A stretch of 64,000 bases of DNA from Halosolutus halophilus (lineage in GTDB: Archaea; Halobacteriota; Halobacteria; Halobacteriales; Natrialbaceae). Below are positions 49,683-58,658 of this stretch, piece by piece (positions within the stretch are counted from its first letter, which is position 1; each line of letters begins with the position of its first letter). The stretch is taken from NCBI RefSeq assembly GCF_022869805.1, contig NZ_CP094974.1, positions 1,674,001-1,738,000 of the forward strand, read 5' to 3'. The notes below the pieces were generated by a model. It worked only from the letters and a program-made list of their open reading frames with translations, had not been told where the DNA came from and did not search any database. The position numbers were made by a program, and so were the translations under genes.

Positions 49683-50894
49683 ATGCCCACCCGCTTTCGC
49701 TATATTCCCGCGCTGGGTGTCCTGTTCATTCTCATCGCGGCCGGACAGGCTGCGTTCACGGTCACTAGCAGAGGGGTCGTCCCGGAAGCGGGGATCGATT
49801 TCGTCCTCATCAGTCTGTCCGGCGTCCTGTTGCTGTACGTCGGCAACTGGCTGTCGAACAGCGATCTCGACCCGGCGCTCTTCCCCAGAATCGCGATCTG
49901 GTGTCTCGGTGGAGTGGGCGTGATGGGTCTCCTCCTCGTGCTGCGGAGCGTTCACCCCGGCGTCACCGCGGAGTTTTCGCTCGGAACGAGAGCGATCAGC
50001 CTCGCGATCGGATCGGTCGCGGGCCTCGGGATCGGGATCAACGAGGCACAGGCACTCACCCGTGAACAGGAGGTTACGCACCGAAACGAGCAACTCAACG
50101 AGATCCAGCGACGACTCGAACGGCGCAACGGGGAGTTGACCCGGACGCAGGGAAAACTCGAAGACGCGAACGAGCGGCTGAAAGCGTCCAACGATCGGCT
50201 CGATCAGTTCGCCTCGGCAGCCGCGCACGATCTGCAGGAACCGCTCCGGATGATCTCGCGATATCTCGGACTACTCGACGATCGGTACGACGACATCGAC
50301 GACGACGCTGAAGAGTTCATCGCGTTTGCCGTCGACGGGGCCGATCGGATGCAGGTGATGGTCGACGACCTGCTCACGTACTCGCGGGTCGAGACGAACG
50401 GGAAGCCGCTCGAGCCGGTCGAACTCGACGCGGTGCTTGCGGATGCGCTCACGGATCTCCAGGTGCGAATCGACGAAACCGACGCCGAGATCACGGCGGA
50501 TCCGTTGCCTCGTGTGCGCGGTGACGCGAGCCAACTGCGACAGGTGTTCCAGAACCTGCTCTCGAACGCGATCGAGTACAGCGGGGACGAGCCGCCCCGA
50601 ATTACCGTCGAGGCGGAACGAGACGAATCCGAGTGGACGATCTCGGTCCGCGACGATGGGATCGGGATCGATCCCGACGAGAGGCAGCGCGTCTTCGAGA
50701 TGTTCCAGCGTCTCCACGCGGTGGACGAACACGGCGGCTCGGGGATGGGACTGGCACTCTGTCGTCGTATCGTCGTCCGCCACGACGGCGACATCTGGGT
50801 CGACTCCGAACCCGGTAACGGATCGACGTTTCGCTTCACCGTCGCCCCCTGCGAGGAATCGGCGGCGTTATCCGGGATCTCTTCGGAGCAGTGA
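49683..50894 (+). CDS. Membrane-bound sensor histidine kinase
   Basis: A 403-residue kinase. Four membrane helices (for example YIPALGVLFILIAAGQAAF and AISLAIGSVAGLGIGINEA) are followed by a coiled coil (NEIQRRLERRNGELTRTQ), then the phosphoacceptor H-box AHDLQEPLRMISRYLGLL. The ATP-binding domain shows QVFQNLLSNAIEYS, RDDGIGIDPD and GGSGMGLALC. No receiver domain or regulator gene is next to it. It runs against the CofD and CitG gene pairs on either side. Confidence 0.93.
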   Translation: MPTRFRYIPALGVLFILIAAGQAAFTVTSRGVVPEAGIDFVLISLSGVLLLYVGNWLSNSDLDPALFPRIAIWCLGGVGVMGLLLVLRSVHPGVTAEFSLGTRAISLAIGSVAGLGIGINEAQALTREQEVTHRNEQLNEIQRRLERRNGELTRTQGKLEDANERLKASNDRLDQFASAAAHDLQEPLRMISRYLGLLDDRYDDIDDDAEEFIAFAVDGADRMQVMVDDLLTYSRVETNGKPLEPVELDAVLADALTDLQVRIDETDAEITADPLPRVRGDASQLRQVFQNLLSNAIEYSGDEPPRITVEAERDESEWTISVRDDGIGIDPDERQRVFEMFQRLHAVDEHGGSGMGLALCRRIVVRHDGDIWVDSEPGNGSTFRFTVAPCEESAALSGISSEQ

Positions 50895-50964
50895 CCGTCG
50901 CCGTTCGCCGGTTTCCGGAACCCGAGCGTCAGTGGTGGGTCGTGATTCCCGTGGCGGTCGTACC

Positions 50965-51726
50965 TCACTGCAATCGGGCTTCGAGTCCGGGCCCGGTATC
51001 GAGGTGTCGGTCGACCGCCTCGCGAACCCGATCGAGGACGACCGGGTTGTCGCTGGGCCGGCCGACGCTGACGGCGTCGGCCCCGTAGTCGGCGTACTCG
51101 CGGACGGTCTCGTCGTCGCGGACGCCGTTGTTAGCGATCACGAACAGATCGGTCGCGTCGACGACGTCGGCGATCACCGATTCCGTGTCCATCGCGTCGA
51201 CGTGGACGAACGCGGCACCCGCGGTCTCGATCGTCCGTGCGAGATCGGGGAGGTCGACCCCGGGAACCTCCGCACGGACCTTGACGCCGACCGTCGCGCC
51301 GGTGTCGGCCGCCCGCTTCACGTAGGCCCGGAGCCGATCGGCGTCCCGCAACAGGCTCTCGCCACAGCCGACGGCACACAGTTCGTCCTGCCGGCAGTGG
51401 GCGTTAATCTCGAGGAAGGCGTCGTGATCGCGACAGACCCGGGCGGCCTCGACGATCGGTTCCGGGGTCACACTCCGGACGTTGAACGCCGGCCGGATCG
51501 GGACGTCGTCGAGCGCGGCGACCTGCCGGTCGACGAACCGCACCGGATCGGGCGGCAGGAACTCGGTTCGATCGCGGGCGACGAGTTCTCGTGCGGCCGC
51601 TCTCGCGTTCTCGTCGAGTGCGATGCCGCCGAGGAACGCGGCCCCCGCGTGGTCGGACCCCGCGCGAGCCCAGTCGGCGTCCGCCTCGCCGCTGAGACTC
51701 GCGAGGGCGAGCGGTGGTGAAAACAT
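50965..51726 (-). CDS. Dihydrouridine-synthase-like TIM-barrel protein
   Basis: A 253-residue TIM-barrel protein. INAHCRQDELCAVGCGESLL carries the cysteines seen in the archaeal Dus-like group, and GATVGVKVRAEVPGVDLPDLAR, FVIANNGVRDDETV and GADAVSVGRPS carry the flavin site. It is shorter than true tRNA-dihydrouridine synthases and lacks their C-terminal RNA-binding part. It starts one base inside the end of the cofD gene (TGATG), so the two are coupled. Confidence 0.83.
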   Translation of the reverse strand: MFSPPLALASLSGEADADWARAGSDHAGAAFLGGIALDENARAAARELVARDRTEFLPPDPVRFVDRQVAALDDVPIRPAFNVRSVTPEPIVEAARVCRDHDAFLEINAHCRQDELCAVGCGESLLRDADRLRAYVKRAADTGATVGVKVRAEVPGVDLPDLARTIETAGAAFVHVDAMDTESVIADVVDATDLFVIANNGVRDDETVREYADYGADAVSVGRPSDNPVVLDRVREAVDRHLDTGPGLEARLQ

Positions 51727-52718
51727 CAGCCGACGATCTCGATCGCGTGGTCGATCGCTCTGATGACGCGTGCGGCGTCCTTGCGGGATTCGATTTCGAT
51801 GTCCGTCCGGATCGTCGGCCGATCGAACTCGGTATCGTCGTCCTCGTCGACGATGTACGCGTCCGCGAACGGGTAGGCGGTCGCCAGCCCCTCCGTGCTC
51901 GGCTCCGCGTTGACGGCTTCCATGAGGTCACCGGCCGGTCCGGAGAAGACCTCGTCGCCGAGGAACGGGGAGACGGCGACGACCGTCGTCTGGCTGAGGG
52001 CGTCGGCGATGCCCGACAGCGACAGCATCGGTCCGATGCTCGTGACGGGGTTCGACGGACCGATGACGACCGTATCGTTCAGCGCGTCGAGGACGCCCGG
52101 TGCGGGCTCCGCGCTCGAGGAGCCGCGGAACTCGACGTTCTCGACGGTCGGCCTGCCCTCGCGACCGACCCAGTACTCCTGGAAGTGCATCATGCCCCGG
52201 TCCGTGTGGACGAGACTGGCGACCGGATCGTCGCTCATGGGGAACAGGTCGATCGTCAGCCCGAACCCGTCGGCGAATCGCTGGACCACCTCGCTCAGCG
52301 TGTACCCCTGGTCGAGGAGGCTCGTCCGGGTAATGTGGACGGCGCGATCGCGATCGCCGATCGTCATGAACTCGGCGATGCCGGAGAACCGCCGCCAGTT
52401 GGCGAGTTCCCGGCTCGCGGTCTGTTCGTCGTCGGGAAGATACTGGGGGCCGTCCGGGAGGTCCATCGCCGTCGCGATGTCCGTCAGTGCCGAATTGGTC
52501 CGATGGGTGTCGCCTTTGATACCCCACCACGTCTCGCGATCGAGGAGGCCACCGCCCTGGAAGAGCAGCGTGTCGACGTCCGGCGAAACGAAGAGGCCGC
52601 CGAGTTCGATGTCGTCACCCGTATTGGCGACGACGGTCGTCTCCTCCGGCGAGAACGCAGCTGCAGCACCGTCCAACAGCTTCGGTGTCCCGGTGCCCCC
52701 GGAGAGGAAGGTAACCAT
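51726..52718 (-). CDS. cofD: 2-phospho-L-lactate transferase (coenzyme F420 synthesis)
   Basis: A 330-residue enzyme that joins the lactyl phosphate group to the deazaflavin FO in coenzyme F420 synthesis. [18 protein letters not shown] at the start, [22 protein letters not shown], and [18 protein letters not shown] are strong family matches. It is coupled to the downstream TIM-barrel gene. A longer frame exists in no other direction. Confidence 0.95.
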   Translation of the reverse strand: MVTFLSGGTGTPKLLDGAAAAFSPEETTVVANTGDDIELGGLFVSPDVDTLLFQGGGLLDRETWWGIKGDTHRTNSALTDIATAMDLPDGPQYLPDDEQTASRELANWRRFSGIAEFMTIGDRDRAVHITRTSLLDQGYTLSEVVQRFADGFGLTIDLFPMSDDPVASLVHTDRGMMHFQEYWVGREGRPTVENVEFRGSSSAEPAPGVLDALNDTVVIGPSNPVTSIGPMLSLSGIADALSQTTVVAVSPFLGDEVFSGPAGDLMEAVNAEPSTEGLATAYPFADAYIVDEDDDTEFDRPTIRTDIEIESRKDAARVIRAIDHAIEIVG

Positions 52719-52818
52719 ATCTCACACTCTCGAGCGTAGGTACTTAATCACTTGCGGCCGGTTCCCGTCCAGCGTGGCCCCACGCTGTCGGCCACGGTGG
52801 ACGGTGGGCCGGACCGGA

Positions 52819-53619
52819 CTACCGGTTCCAGGCTGCCTCGTCGGGATCGATCAGGCGGTCGCCCCGATCGAGTGCCGCGATTCGCGCTCGCTCCTCGTCG
52901 GACAGGTCGATCTCGAGCGCGGCGTGATTCTCGCGGATGTGTTCGCCCGACCCCTTCGGAATCGGAACGACGCCGTCGCGGCCGTAGTGCCACGCCAGCG
53001 CCACCTGGACGGGCGTCGCGTCGTGGGCCGCTGCGATCTCCTGGAGCGTCTCGAGGGCGGTTACGTCGCCCCTCGCGATCGGACAGTACGCGACCGTTCG
53101 GACGTCGTGGCCCCGCGAGAACGAGACGAGGTCGTCCTGCTGGAGCCGCGGGTGGAGTTCGACCTGATTCGCGACGATCGGCGACTCGAGGATCTCCATC
53201 GCCTCTTCGAGCAACTCGATCGTGAAGTTGCTCACCCCGACGTGACGGGTCCACCCTCGATCGCGGACCTCGTCGAACGCCGGCAGGGTGTCCTCCGGGT
53301 CGTACGCGTCCGTCGGCCAGTGTACGTACAGCAGGTCGACGGCGTCGACGCCGAGCCGATCGAGACTCTCCTCGGTGGACTCGATCACGTCCTCGGCCGC
53401 GAGATTCGACGGGTGGACCTTCGTCGCGAGGAAGACCGCCTCCCGATCGACGTGGGCTCGATCGAGCGCGCGGCCGACTGCGCGTTCGTTGTCGTACATC
53501 TGGGCCGTATCGACGTGTCGATAGTCGGCGTCGAGTGCCCTGCGGACGGCGTCGGTACAGGATTCGTCCTCGTGGCCGGACGTGCCGAACCCCGGCTGTG
53601 GAATCTCCGTCGCGGTCAT
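52819..53619 (-). CDS. Aldo/keto reductase
   Basis: A 266-residue NADPH-dependent reductase. The catalytic four are visible: Asp and Tyr in DTAQMYDNERAVG, Lys in FLATKVHPSN, and His in LLYVHWPTDAYDPE. VAYCPIARGDV and the phosphate-binding IPKGSGEHIREN complete the NADP site. It stands alone on its strand. The substrate is not known. Confidence 0.93.
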   Translation of the reverse strand: MTATEIPQPGFGTSGHEDESCTDAVRRALDADYRHVDTAQMYDNERAVGRALDRAHVDREAVFLATKVHPSNLAAEDVIESTEESLDRLGVDAVDLLYVHWPTDAYDPEDTLPAFDEVRDRGWTRHVGVSNFTIELLEEAMEILESPIVANQVELHPRLQQDDLVSFSRGHDVRTVAYCPIARGDVTALETLQEIAAAHDATPVQVALAWHYGRDGVVPIPKGSGEHIRENHAALEIDLSDEERARIAALDRGDRLIDPDEAAWNR

Positions 53620-53714
53620 CGGCGGCCCTACGCAGCCGCCGTCCTCCCCGGTATGGGAAGCGGCAAAACGGGAATCCGCGTACCGCCCCGCTGGAGCGCG
53701 ACGCCACGGGGGTT

Positions 53715-53748
53715 GCCGATCACTGCTGGTCGCCGATCACTGCTGGTC
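53715..53748. repeat. 17-base tandem duplication at the ligase stop
   Basis: GCCGATCACTGCTGGTC occurs twice in direct tandem (53715-53731 and 53732-53748). The second copy contains the stop and last codons (GDQQ) of the GCS2-like gene. The first copy is the downstream remnant. It is probably a recent slippage event without effect on the protein. Confidence 0.8.
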
Positions 53749-55296
53749 GCCGATCCAGTCGGCGAAACTCCCCTCGAGCAGCGTCGCCGACTGCCGATCG
53801 ACGTACCGGCGCTGCATCGTCGTGATCGCCCCGGCGAGGTCGGCCCCGTCGTCGATCGCCTCGCGCACCTGCTCGCGCTTCCACGACGCGGGCGTCACGT
53901 TCTGGCGGACCCGTCGTCGCAGGGGATACAGGTACTTCGCGGCCTCTTCCTCGGTCAGGCCGCGGTTCGTCAGGCCGTCCTCGGCGTGGGCCAGCAGGTC
54001 CTCGTAGAGTGCGAGGCGGTCGGTGGTCTCCTTTCCGTCGTTGGTGATCCAGTCCAGGTCGGCGTCCAGCCCGTCCCGCATCGCGGCGTAGAAATTCTCG
54101 CGGGCGTGTTGCCAGTCGAGTTCGAGGACCGGGTGTTCGAGACGGGTGAGGCTCTCCACGAGTCCCGCGAAGGCGGCGAGGAAGGCGACGCTGTCCCTGA
54201 CCGTCGGCTGGGCCGGGATCGGGCGGAACTCGATGCGGGCGTTCGCGGCCGATCGCGTGGGGCCGCCGAAGACCGGCCGGATCCACCGCCAGTAGGTCCC
54301 GTGCTTGCGCCGAAAGTGGGGAAACCGATCGTCGAAGCGTTCGCCGGCCTCGACGGGCATCGGGACGATCGTGTCGTCGCTCGCGATCCGATCGATCGCG
54401 TCGTCGACGCTCGAGAGGTCGTGCGGGAATCGGACTTTCCCCTCGCCGGTCGTCGGATCGTTGAGGACCGTCTCGAAGACGCTGATGCGGTGTTCTTTCC
54501 AGCCGTTCCGGAGCACGTCGTCGGCCGTCGCGTCCTCGTCGTAGCAGTCCGGCGGGAAGAACGGGGAGTTGACGCCGAGCGCGAGCAGGGGTCCCGCGAT
54601 CCGCAGCGCGTAGTTGAAGTGGTCGGGCAGATCGGCCGCGTGTGGCACCTGATAGTGGGGCTGGATCGACGTGATCAGGCTCTCCGGCATGACGGTGTCG
54701 GCCTCGAGCGAGACGTGCGGTGCCTCGATGCGCATCCCCGCCGCCTCGGCCCGATCGGTGTTGGCCATCGCGTGGTACCGCGCCGAATCGCTCATGTTGG
54801 TCGCGACGCGGATCGACCGTTCGGTGCCGTCCGCTGCGATCGCGGTCCGTTCGACGCTGTCGGTGAGGTAGGTCGTCGCGTCCTCTCCCTCGGGGGGGAT
54901 CGTCCACAGCCCGTCGCTGACCAGCCGCATCCGCTCGGAACTGGTCACGTCGAGTGCCGTCCGCAGTCGTGACTTCACCTCCGATTCCTGGGCCCGCAGC
55001 CCGTGGGTATTCAGCGGCTGTGGACTGGTCGTCATCTCCGCGTTGTGGAGGCCGAGTTCCTTCTCGAACCCGATGAGTTCGAGCAGTCGTCGCGGGACCC
55101 GGCGGAGTGCGCAGTCGTCCGACTTGACCGCGTAAAACTCGTACTCGAGGCCGACGATCGCCTGCGGGTTGTCGAACACGCCGTCCTCTACGGCGTCCCT
55201 GATCACGTCGGCGTCCTCGTGGGCTCGCTCGCGGAACTCGTCGGCGTCGACCGCGAGCACGTCTGCGACTCGCGACGCGAGGTCCTCTCCTGACAT
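53737..55296 (-). CDS. Glutamate-cysteine ligase family protein (GCS2-like)
   Basis: A 519-residue ATP-grasp-like ligase of the GCS2 family. GLEYEFYAVKSDD near residue 48, LGLHNAEMTTSPQPLNT and RIEFRPIPAQPTVRDSVAF carry the family's metal and glutamate residues. Haloarchaea use gamma-glutamylcysteine as a main thiol, so this may be GshA, but other amine substrates are possible and the family is broad. The start at 55296 is set by the N-terminal MSGEDLASRVADVLAVD. A 17-base tandem duplication lies over the stop. Confidence 0.82.
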   Translation of the reverse strand: MSGEDLASRVADVLAVDADEFRERAHEDADVIRDAVEDGVFDNPQAIVGLEYEFYAVKSDDCALRRVPRRLLELIGFEKELGLHNAEMTTSPQPLNTHGLRAQESEVKSRLRTALDVTSSERMRLVSDGLWTIPPEGEDATTYLTDSVERTAIAADGTERSIRVATNMSDSARYHAMANTDRAEAAGMRIEAPHVSLEADTVMPESLITSIQPHYQVPHAADLPDHFNYALRIAGPLLALGVNSPFFPPDCYDEDATADDVLRNGWKEHRISVFETVLNDPTTGEGKVRFPHDLSSVDDAIDRIASDDTIVPMPVEAGERFDDRFPHFRRKHGTYWRWIRPVFGGPTRSAANARIEFRPIPAQPTVRDSVAFLAAFAGLVESLTRLEHPVLELDWQHARENFYAAMRDGLDADLDWITNDGKETTDRLALYEDLLAHAEDGLTNRGLTEEEAAKYLYPLRRRVRQNVTPASWKREQVREAIDDGADLAGAITTMQRRYVDRQSATLLEGSFADWIGDQQ

Positions 55297-55451
55297 ACCC
55301 CCGACTGCGTGTTCGACCGTCTTTAAAGCACCCCGTCGTCGGCCCGGGCGAGATCGACCTTCTCGGTCGATCGAAACCGAGCGGTGCGTGCGGGCCGTGC
55401 GAACGCCCGATCTCAGAACCGTTTTACTCCCGCCGGCGATACACACCCCCG

Positions 55452-57179
55452 ATGGAGTTCGCCACGTTCGCCGATCGGGCCGCCGCGATCGAAGCAGAAC
55501 CCGCCGACCTCGAGATCGTCGACCACGTGACCGACCTGCTCGCGGACGCGAACGCCGATCTCGATATCGTCGCTCGTTTCGTCCAGGGGCGGGTGGTCCC
55601 GGCGTGGGAGTCGACGACGCTCGACATCGGCCCGACCACGTGTTACGAGGCGATCGCTCGCGCGGCCGGCACGAACGTGGACGGCGACGACGTCGAGGAC
55701 CGTCTCGCGGACCTGGGCGAGATCGGTGACGTGGCGGCGAGTTACGAGTTCGGCGGCCAGCAGGGACTCGGTGCGTTTACCGGCGGCGGAGCGGACGCGG
55801 ATTCGAGCGGCCAGGGCGGTGACCTCACGGTCCGCGAGGTCCACGAGACGCTCACCGATCTCGCGGCCGCCGAAGGGGACGGGAGTCAGGATCGCAAGGT
55901 CGACCTCCTCTTCGGGCTGTTCAACCGCTGTTCGAGCGAGGAAGCCCGCTATCTCGCTCGCCTCGTCCTCTCGGAGATGCGCATCGGCGTCGGCGAGGGA
56001 ACGGTCCGGGACGCGATCGCCGCCGCCTTCGACGTGCCGGTCGATCGGGTCGAGCGCGCCCTGCAGGTGTCCAACGACTACGGCGAGGTCGCGCGGATCG
56101 CCCGCGAGGAGGGCGTAGCGGGACTGGACGCGATGGACCTCGCGATCGGCCGGCCCGTCCAGGCGATGCTCGCACAGACCGGGACGGTGACGGACGCGCT
56201 CGCGGAGTGGGGCGAAGCGGCGGTGGAGTGGAAGTTCGACGGGGCTCGAATCCAGTTACACCACGATCCCGGCACCGCCGACGCGGCTGGTGCCGCCGCT
56301 GGAGAGACGCGCGTCTTCTCGCGAAACATGGAGGAGGTCACCGACGCCCTCCCCGAGGTGGTCGAATTCGCGGACGAGCACCTCGATCGACCCGTCATCC
56401 TCGACGGCGAGGTCGTCGCCGTCGACGAGGACGGCACGCCGTTGCCGTTCCAGGAGGTCCTTAAGCGATTCCGGCGCAAACACGACGTCGCGAAGGCCCG
56501 CGAGGACGTCGCCGTCCGACCGGTGTTCTTCGACTGTCTCCACGCGGGCGGGAATGACCTGCTCGACGACACCCTGACGGCGCGCCACGATCGGCTCGAG
56601 AGCGTCCTCGCCGACGACCCGGATCAGGACCCCGAGGACGTACGGGGACTGTCCCTCCTGTGGCGGATCGACGATCCCGACGCGATCGAGTCGATCGACG
56701 CCGACGCCCTCGAAGCGGGTCACGAGGGGATCATGCTCAAGAATCCCGACTCGGTCTATTCCCCGGGGCGGCGCGGGAAGAACTGGCGCAAGCGAAAACC
56801 CGACGTCGAGACGCTCGACTGCGTCGTCACCGGCGCGGAGTGGGGCGAGGGTCGTCGAGCGACGTACCTGGGGACGTTCGAACTCTCGGTCCGGGCCGGC
56901 GACGACCTGGAGACCGTCGGGAAGGTCGCGACCGGGATCACCGACGAGAACCTGGAGGAACTGACGGAACTGCTCGAACCCCACATCGCCGCCGAGGACG
57001 GCCAGGACGTCGACCTCGAACCCGCGGTCGTCTTCGAGGTCGGCTACGAGGAGATCCAATCCTCGCCCACGTACTCGTCGGGCTACGCGCTCCGGTTCCC
57101 GCGCTTTCTGGGGGTGCGTCACGACAAGGATCCCGAGGATGCGGAGACGATCGATCGAATCGAACGCCTTCGGGGGTAG
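55452..57179 (+). CDS. ATP-dependent DNA ligase
   Basis: A 575-residue archaeal DNA ligase. The AMP-accepting Lys261 is in EWKFDGARIQ (motif I). ILDGEVVAVDEDGTPLPFQ, EGIMLKNPDSVYSPGRRGKNWRKRK (motifs IV-V) and an OB fold with YVLR-like ALRFPRFLGVRHDKDPEDA follow. The N-terminal 230 residues are the DNA-binding domain. It acts in replication and repair. A TATA-like GTTTTACTCC lies about 25-35 bases before the ATG. Confidence 0.96.
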   Translation: MEFATFADRAAAIEAEPADLEIVDHVTDLLADANADLDIVARFVQGRVVPAWESTTLDIGPTTCYEAIARAAGTNVDGDDVEDRLADLGEIGDVAASYEFGGQQGLGAFTGGGADADSSGQGGDLTVREVHETLTDLAAAEGDGSQDRKVDLLFGLFNRCSSEEARYLARLVLSEMRIGVGEGTVRDAIAAAFDVPVDRVERALQVSNDYGEVARIAREEGVAGLDAMDLAIGRPVQAMLAQTGTVTDALAEWGEAAVEWKFDGARIQLHHDPGTADAAGAAAGETRVFSRNMEEVTDALPEVVEFADEHLDRPVILDGEVVAVDEDGTPLPFQEVLKRFRRKHDVAKAREDVAVRPVFFDCLHAGGNDLLDDTLTARHDRLESVLADDPDQDPEDVRGLSLLWRIDDPDAIESIDADALEAGHEGIMLKNPDSVYSPGRRGKNWRKRKPDVETLDCVVTGAEWGEGRRATYLGTFELSVRAGDDLETVGKVATGITDENLEELTELLEPHIAAEDGQDVDLEPAVVFEVGYEEIQSSPTYSSGYALRFPRFLGVRHDKDPEDAETIDRIERLRG

Positions 57180-57354
57180 CGACCGACGCGTCTGTGGCGT
57201 GATAACTGCTGGAGACACCGAACGTGCGATCGATAGAAAGAGGGATCGAAGCCGTTCGGGATCGCGAACGAGTGCCTCGATGACGATCGTCTTGCGGACG
57301 AATGCACGGCGGTAATCGGAACGCTTCTCACTGTGCGAGTCCATCCCACAGTAC

Positions 57355-58446
57355 ATGGGGTACGGGCCGGTGTCTCTCGTGCGGACCGTCCTCGATGCCG
57401 TCAGACCGCCCCCTCGTCTCGTCGACTGGTCGATTTTCGGAATCGTCCTGTTCGAAGCCGCCTCGGGAATCGGATCGTTCACGATCGGGTCGTCGTCGGG
57501 ATGGCCACTGTTCTGGCTCCATCGGATCTTCGGCGTGACGCTCGTCGTGCTCCTGGGATTCAAACTCGCTCGGGTTCGATATCGACTTACCGAGAGCGAG
57601 CAGTGGCGCCCATCCACGCTCCTGTCGGTACTCACCGCGATTGCGGCGATGGGAGCGCTCGCGACGGGTATCACCTGGGTGTTCGGACTGGACGTTCGGC
57701 TCTCCTACTGGACGCTCTTGAGCGTCCACGTCGGGTTCGGTCTCGTACTCGTTCCGCTGATGGTGTGGCATCTCACGACCCGGTTTCGGCTTCCGACCCG
57801 GCGCGACTTCGACCGTCGCCGGGCGACGCTCGAGTATACGGCGCTGCTGGTCGGTGGAGCAGTAACCTACCGGGCCCAGGAGTTCGCGAATCGTCTCCTC
57901 GACACGCGCGGCGCCGATCGGCGGTTTACGGGTTCGCAGCCGCGACGTGGGGCCGGAAACGGGAGTTTTCCGGTCACCTCGTGGGTCGCAGACGACCCCG
58001 AACCGGTCGATCGGTCCGACTGGACGCTGACCGTCCGCGGCGAAGTCGAGACACCGCTCGATTACCCGTACGAGATGCTGTCTCCGGATAGCGACGAAAC
58101 GGCGGTTCTGGACTGTACGAGCGGCTGGTACACCGTTCAACGGTGGCGTGGAATTCGTGTCGGTGACCTGCTCGACGAAGCCGCGGTCCGAGACGAGGCG
58201 CGATTCGTACGGTTCGTGTCGGTTACCGGCTACCGGTGGTCACTCCCGATCGAAGAGGCACGGCAGGCGCTCCTCGCAACGCACGTGGACGACGAACGGC
58301 TCAGTCACGGCCACGGGGCACCGATGCGTCTCGTGGCGCCCGATCGTCGCGGCTTTCAGTGGGTGAAGTGGATCGAACGAGTGGACGTCCGTCGCCGTGC
58401 CGACCCGGCGCAGTGGATCGTGACGCTATCCAGTGGCTTCGATTGA
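57355..58446 (+). CDS. Haem-b-like membrane domain fused to a sulfite-oxidase-type molybdopterin domain
   Basis: A 363-residue protein with two parts. The first 170 residues hold four or five membrane helices with His residues (WLHRIFGVTLVVLLGFKLA and LLSVHVGFGLVLVPLMVWHLTT), resembling a b-type cytochrome such as MsrQ/YedZ. The second part is the oxidised-Moco fold: LDCTSGWYTVQRWRGIRVGDLL with the Mo-binding cysteine, then GHGAPMRLVAPDRRGFQWVKWIERVDV. Together it resembles the MsrP-MsrQ pair in one chain, suggesting electron flow from the membrane to an outward-facing Mo site. No signal for separate export is visible. Confidence 0.82.
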   Translation: MGYGPVSLVRTVLDAVRPPPRLVDWSIFGIVLFEAASGIGSFTIGSSSGWPLFWLHRIFGVTLVVLLGFKLARVRYRLTESEQWRPSTLLSVLTAIAAMGALATGITWVFGLDVRLSYWTLLSVHVGFGLVLVPLMVWHLTTRFRLPTRRDFDRRRATLEYTALLVGGAVTYRAQEFANRLLDTRGADRRFTGSQPRRGAGNGSFPVTSWVADDPEPVDRSDWTLTVRGEVETPLDYPYEMLSPDSDETAVLDCTSGWYTVQRWRGIRVGDLLDEAAVRDEARFVRFVSVTGYRWSLPIEEARQALLATHVDDERLSHGHGAPMRLVAPDRRGFQWVKWIERVDVRRRADPAQWIVTLSSGFD

Positions 58447-58624
58447 AACGCGGCCCTCTCCGTTCCGAGTAGCGTCTCGGGTCCGGTCGCTGAAATCACG
58501 TGCTGTACTCGGCACGACTCGACGAGAACCACCTGTATCCGGTATCAGGCCCCGTGGCGATCGCGAAGCCATCGCCGGCTTTCGCACGATGGGCCCCGTA
58601 ATCAGCGGATCGATCACATGTAAG

Positions 58625-58637
58625 CACCCTTAAGAGC
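58625..58637 (+). promoter_or_regulatory. TATA-like element of the hisC operon
   Basis: CACCCTTAAGAGC lies 22-34 bases before the hisC ATG. It is the only AT-rich block in the last 60 bases of the gap. Confidence 0.5.
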
Positions 58638-58658
58638 AATCAGAAACTGGATTGGCGT

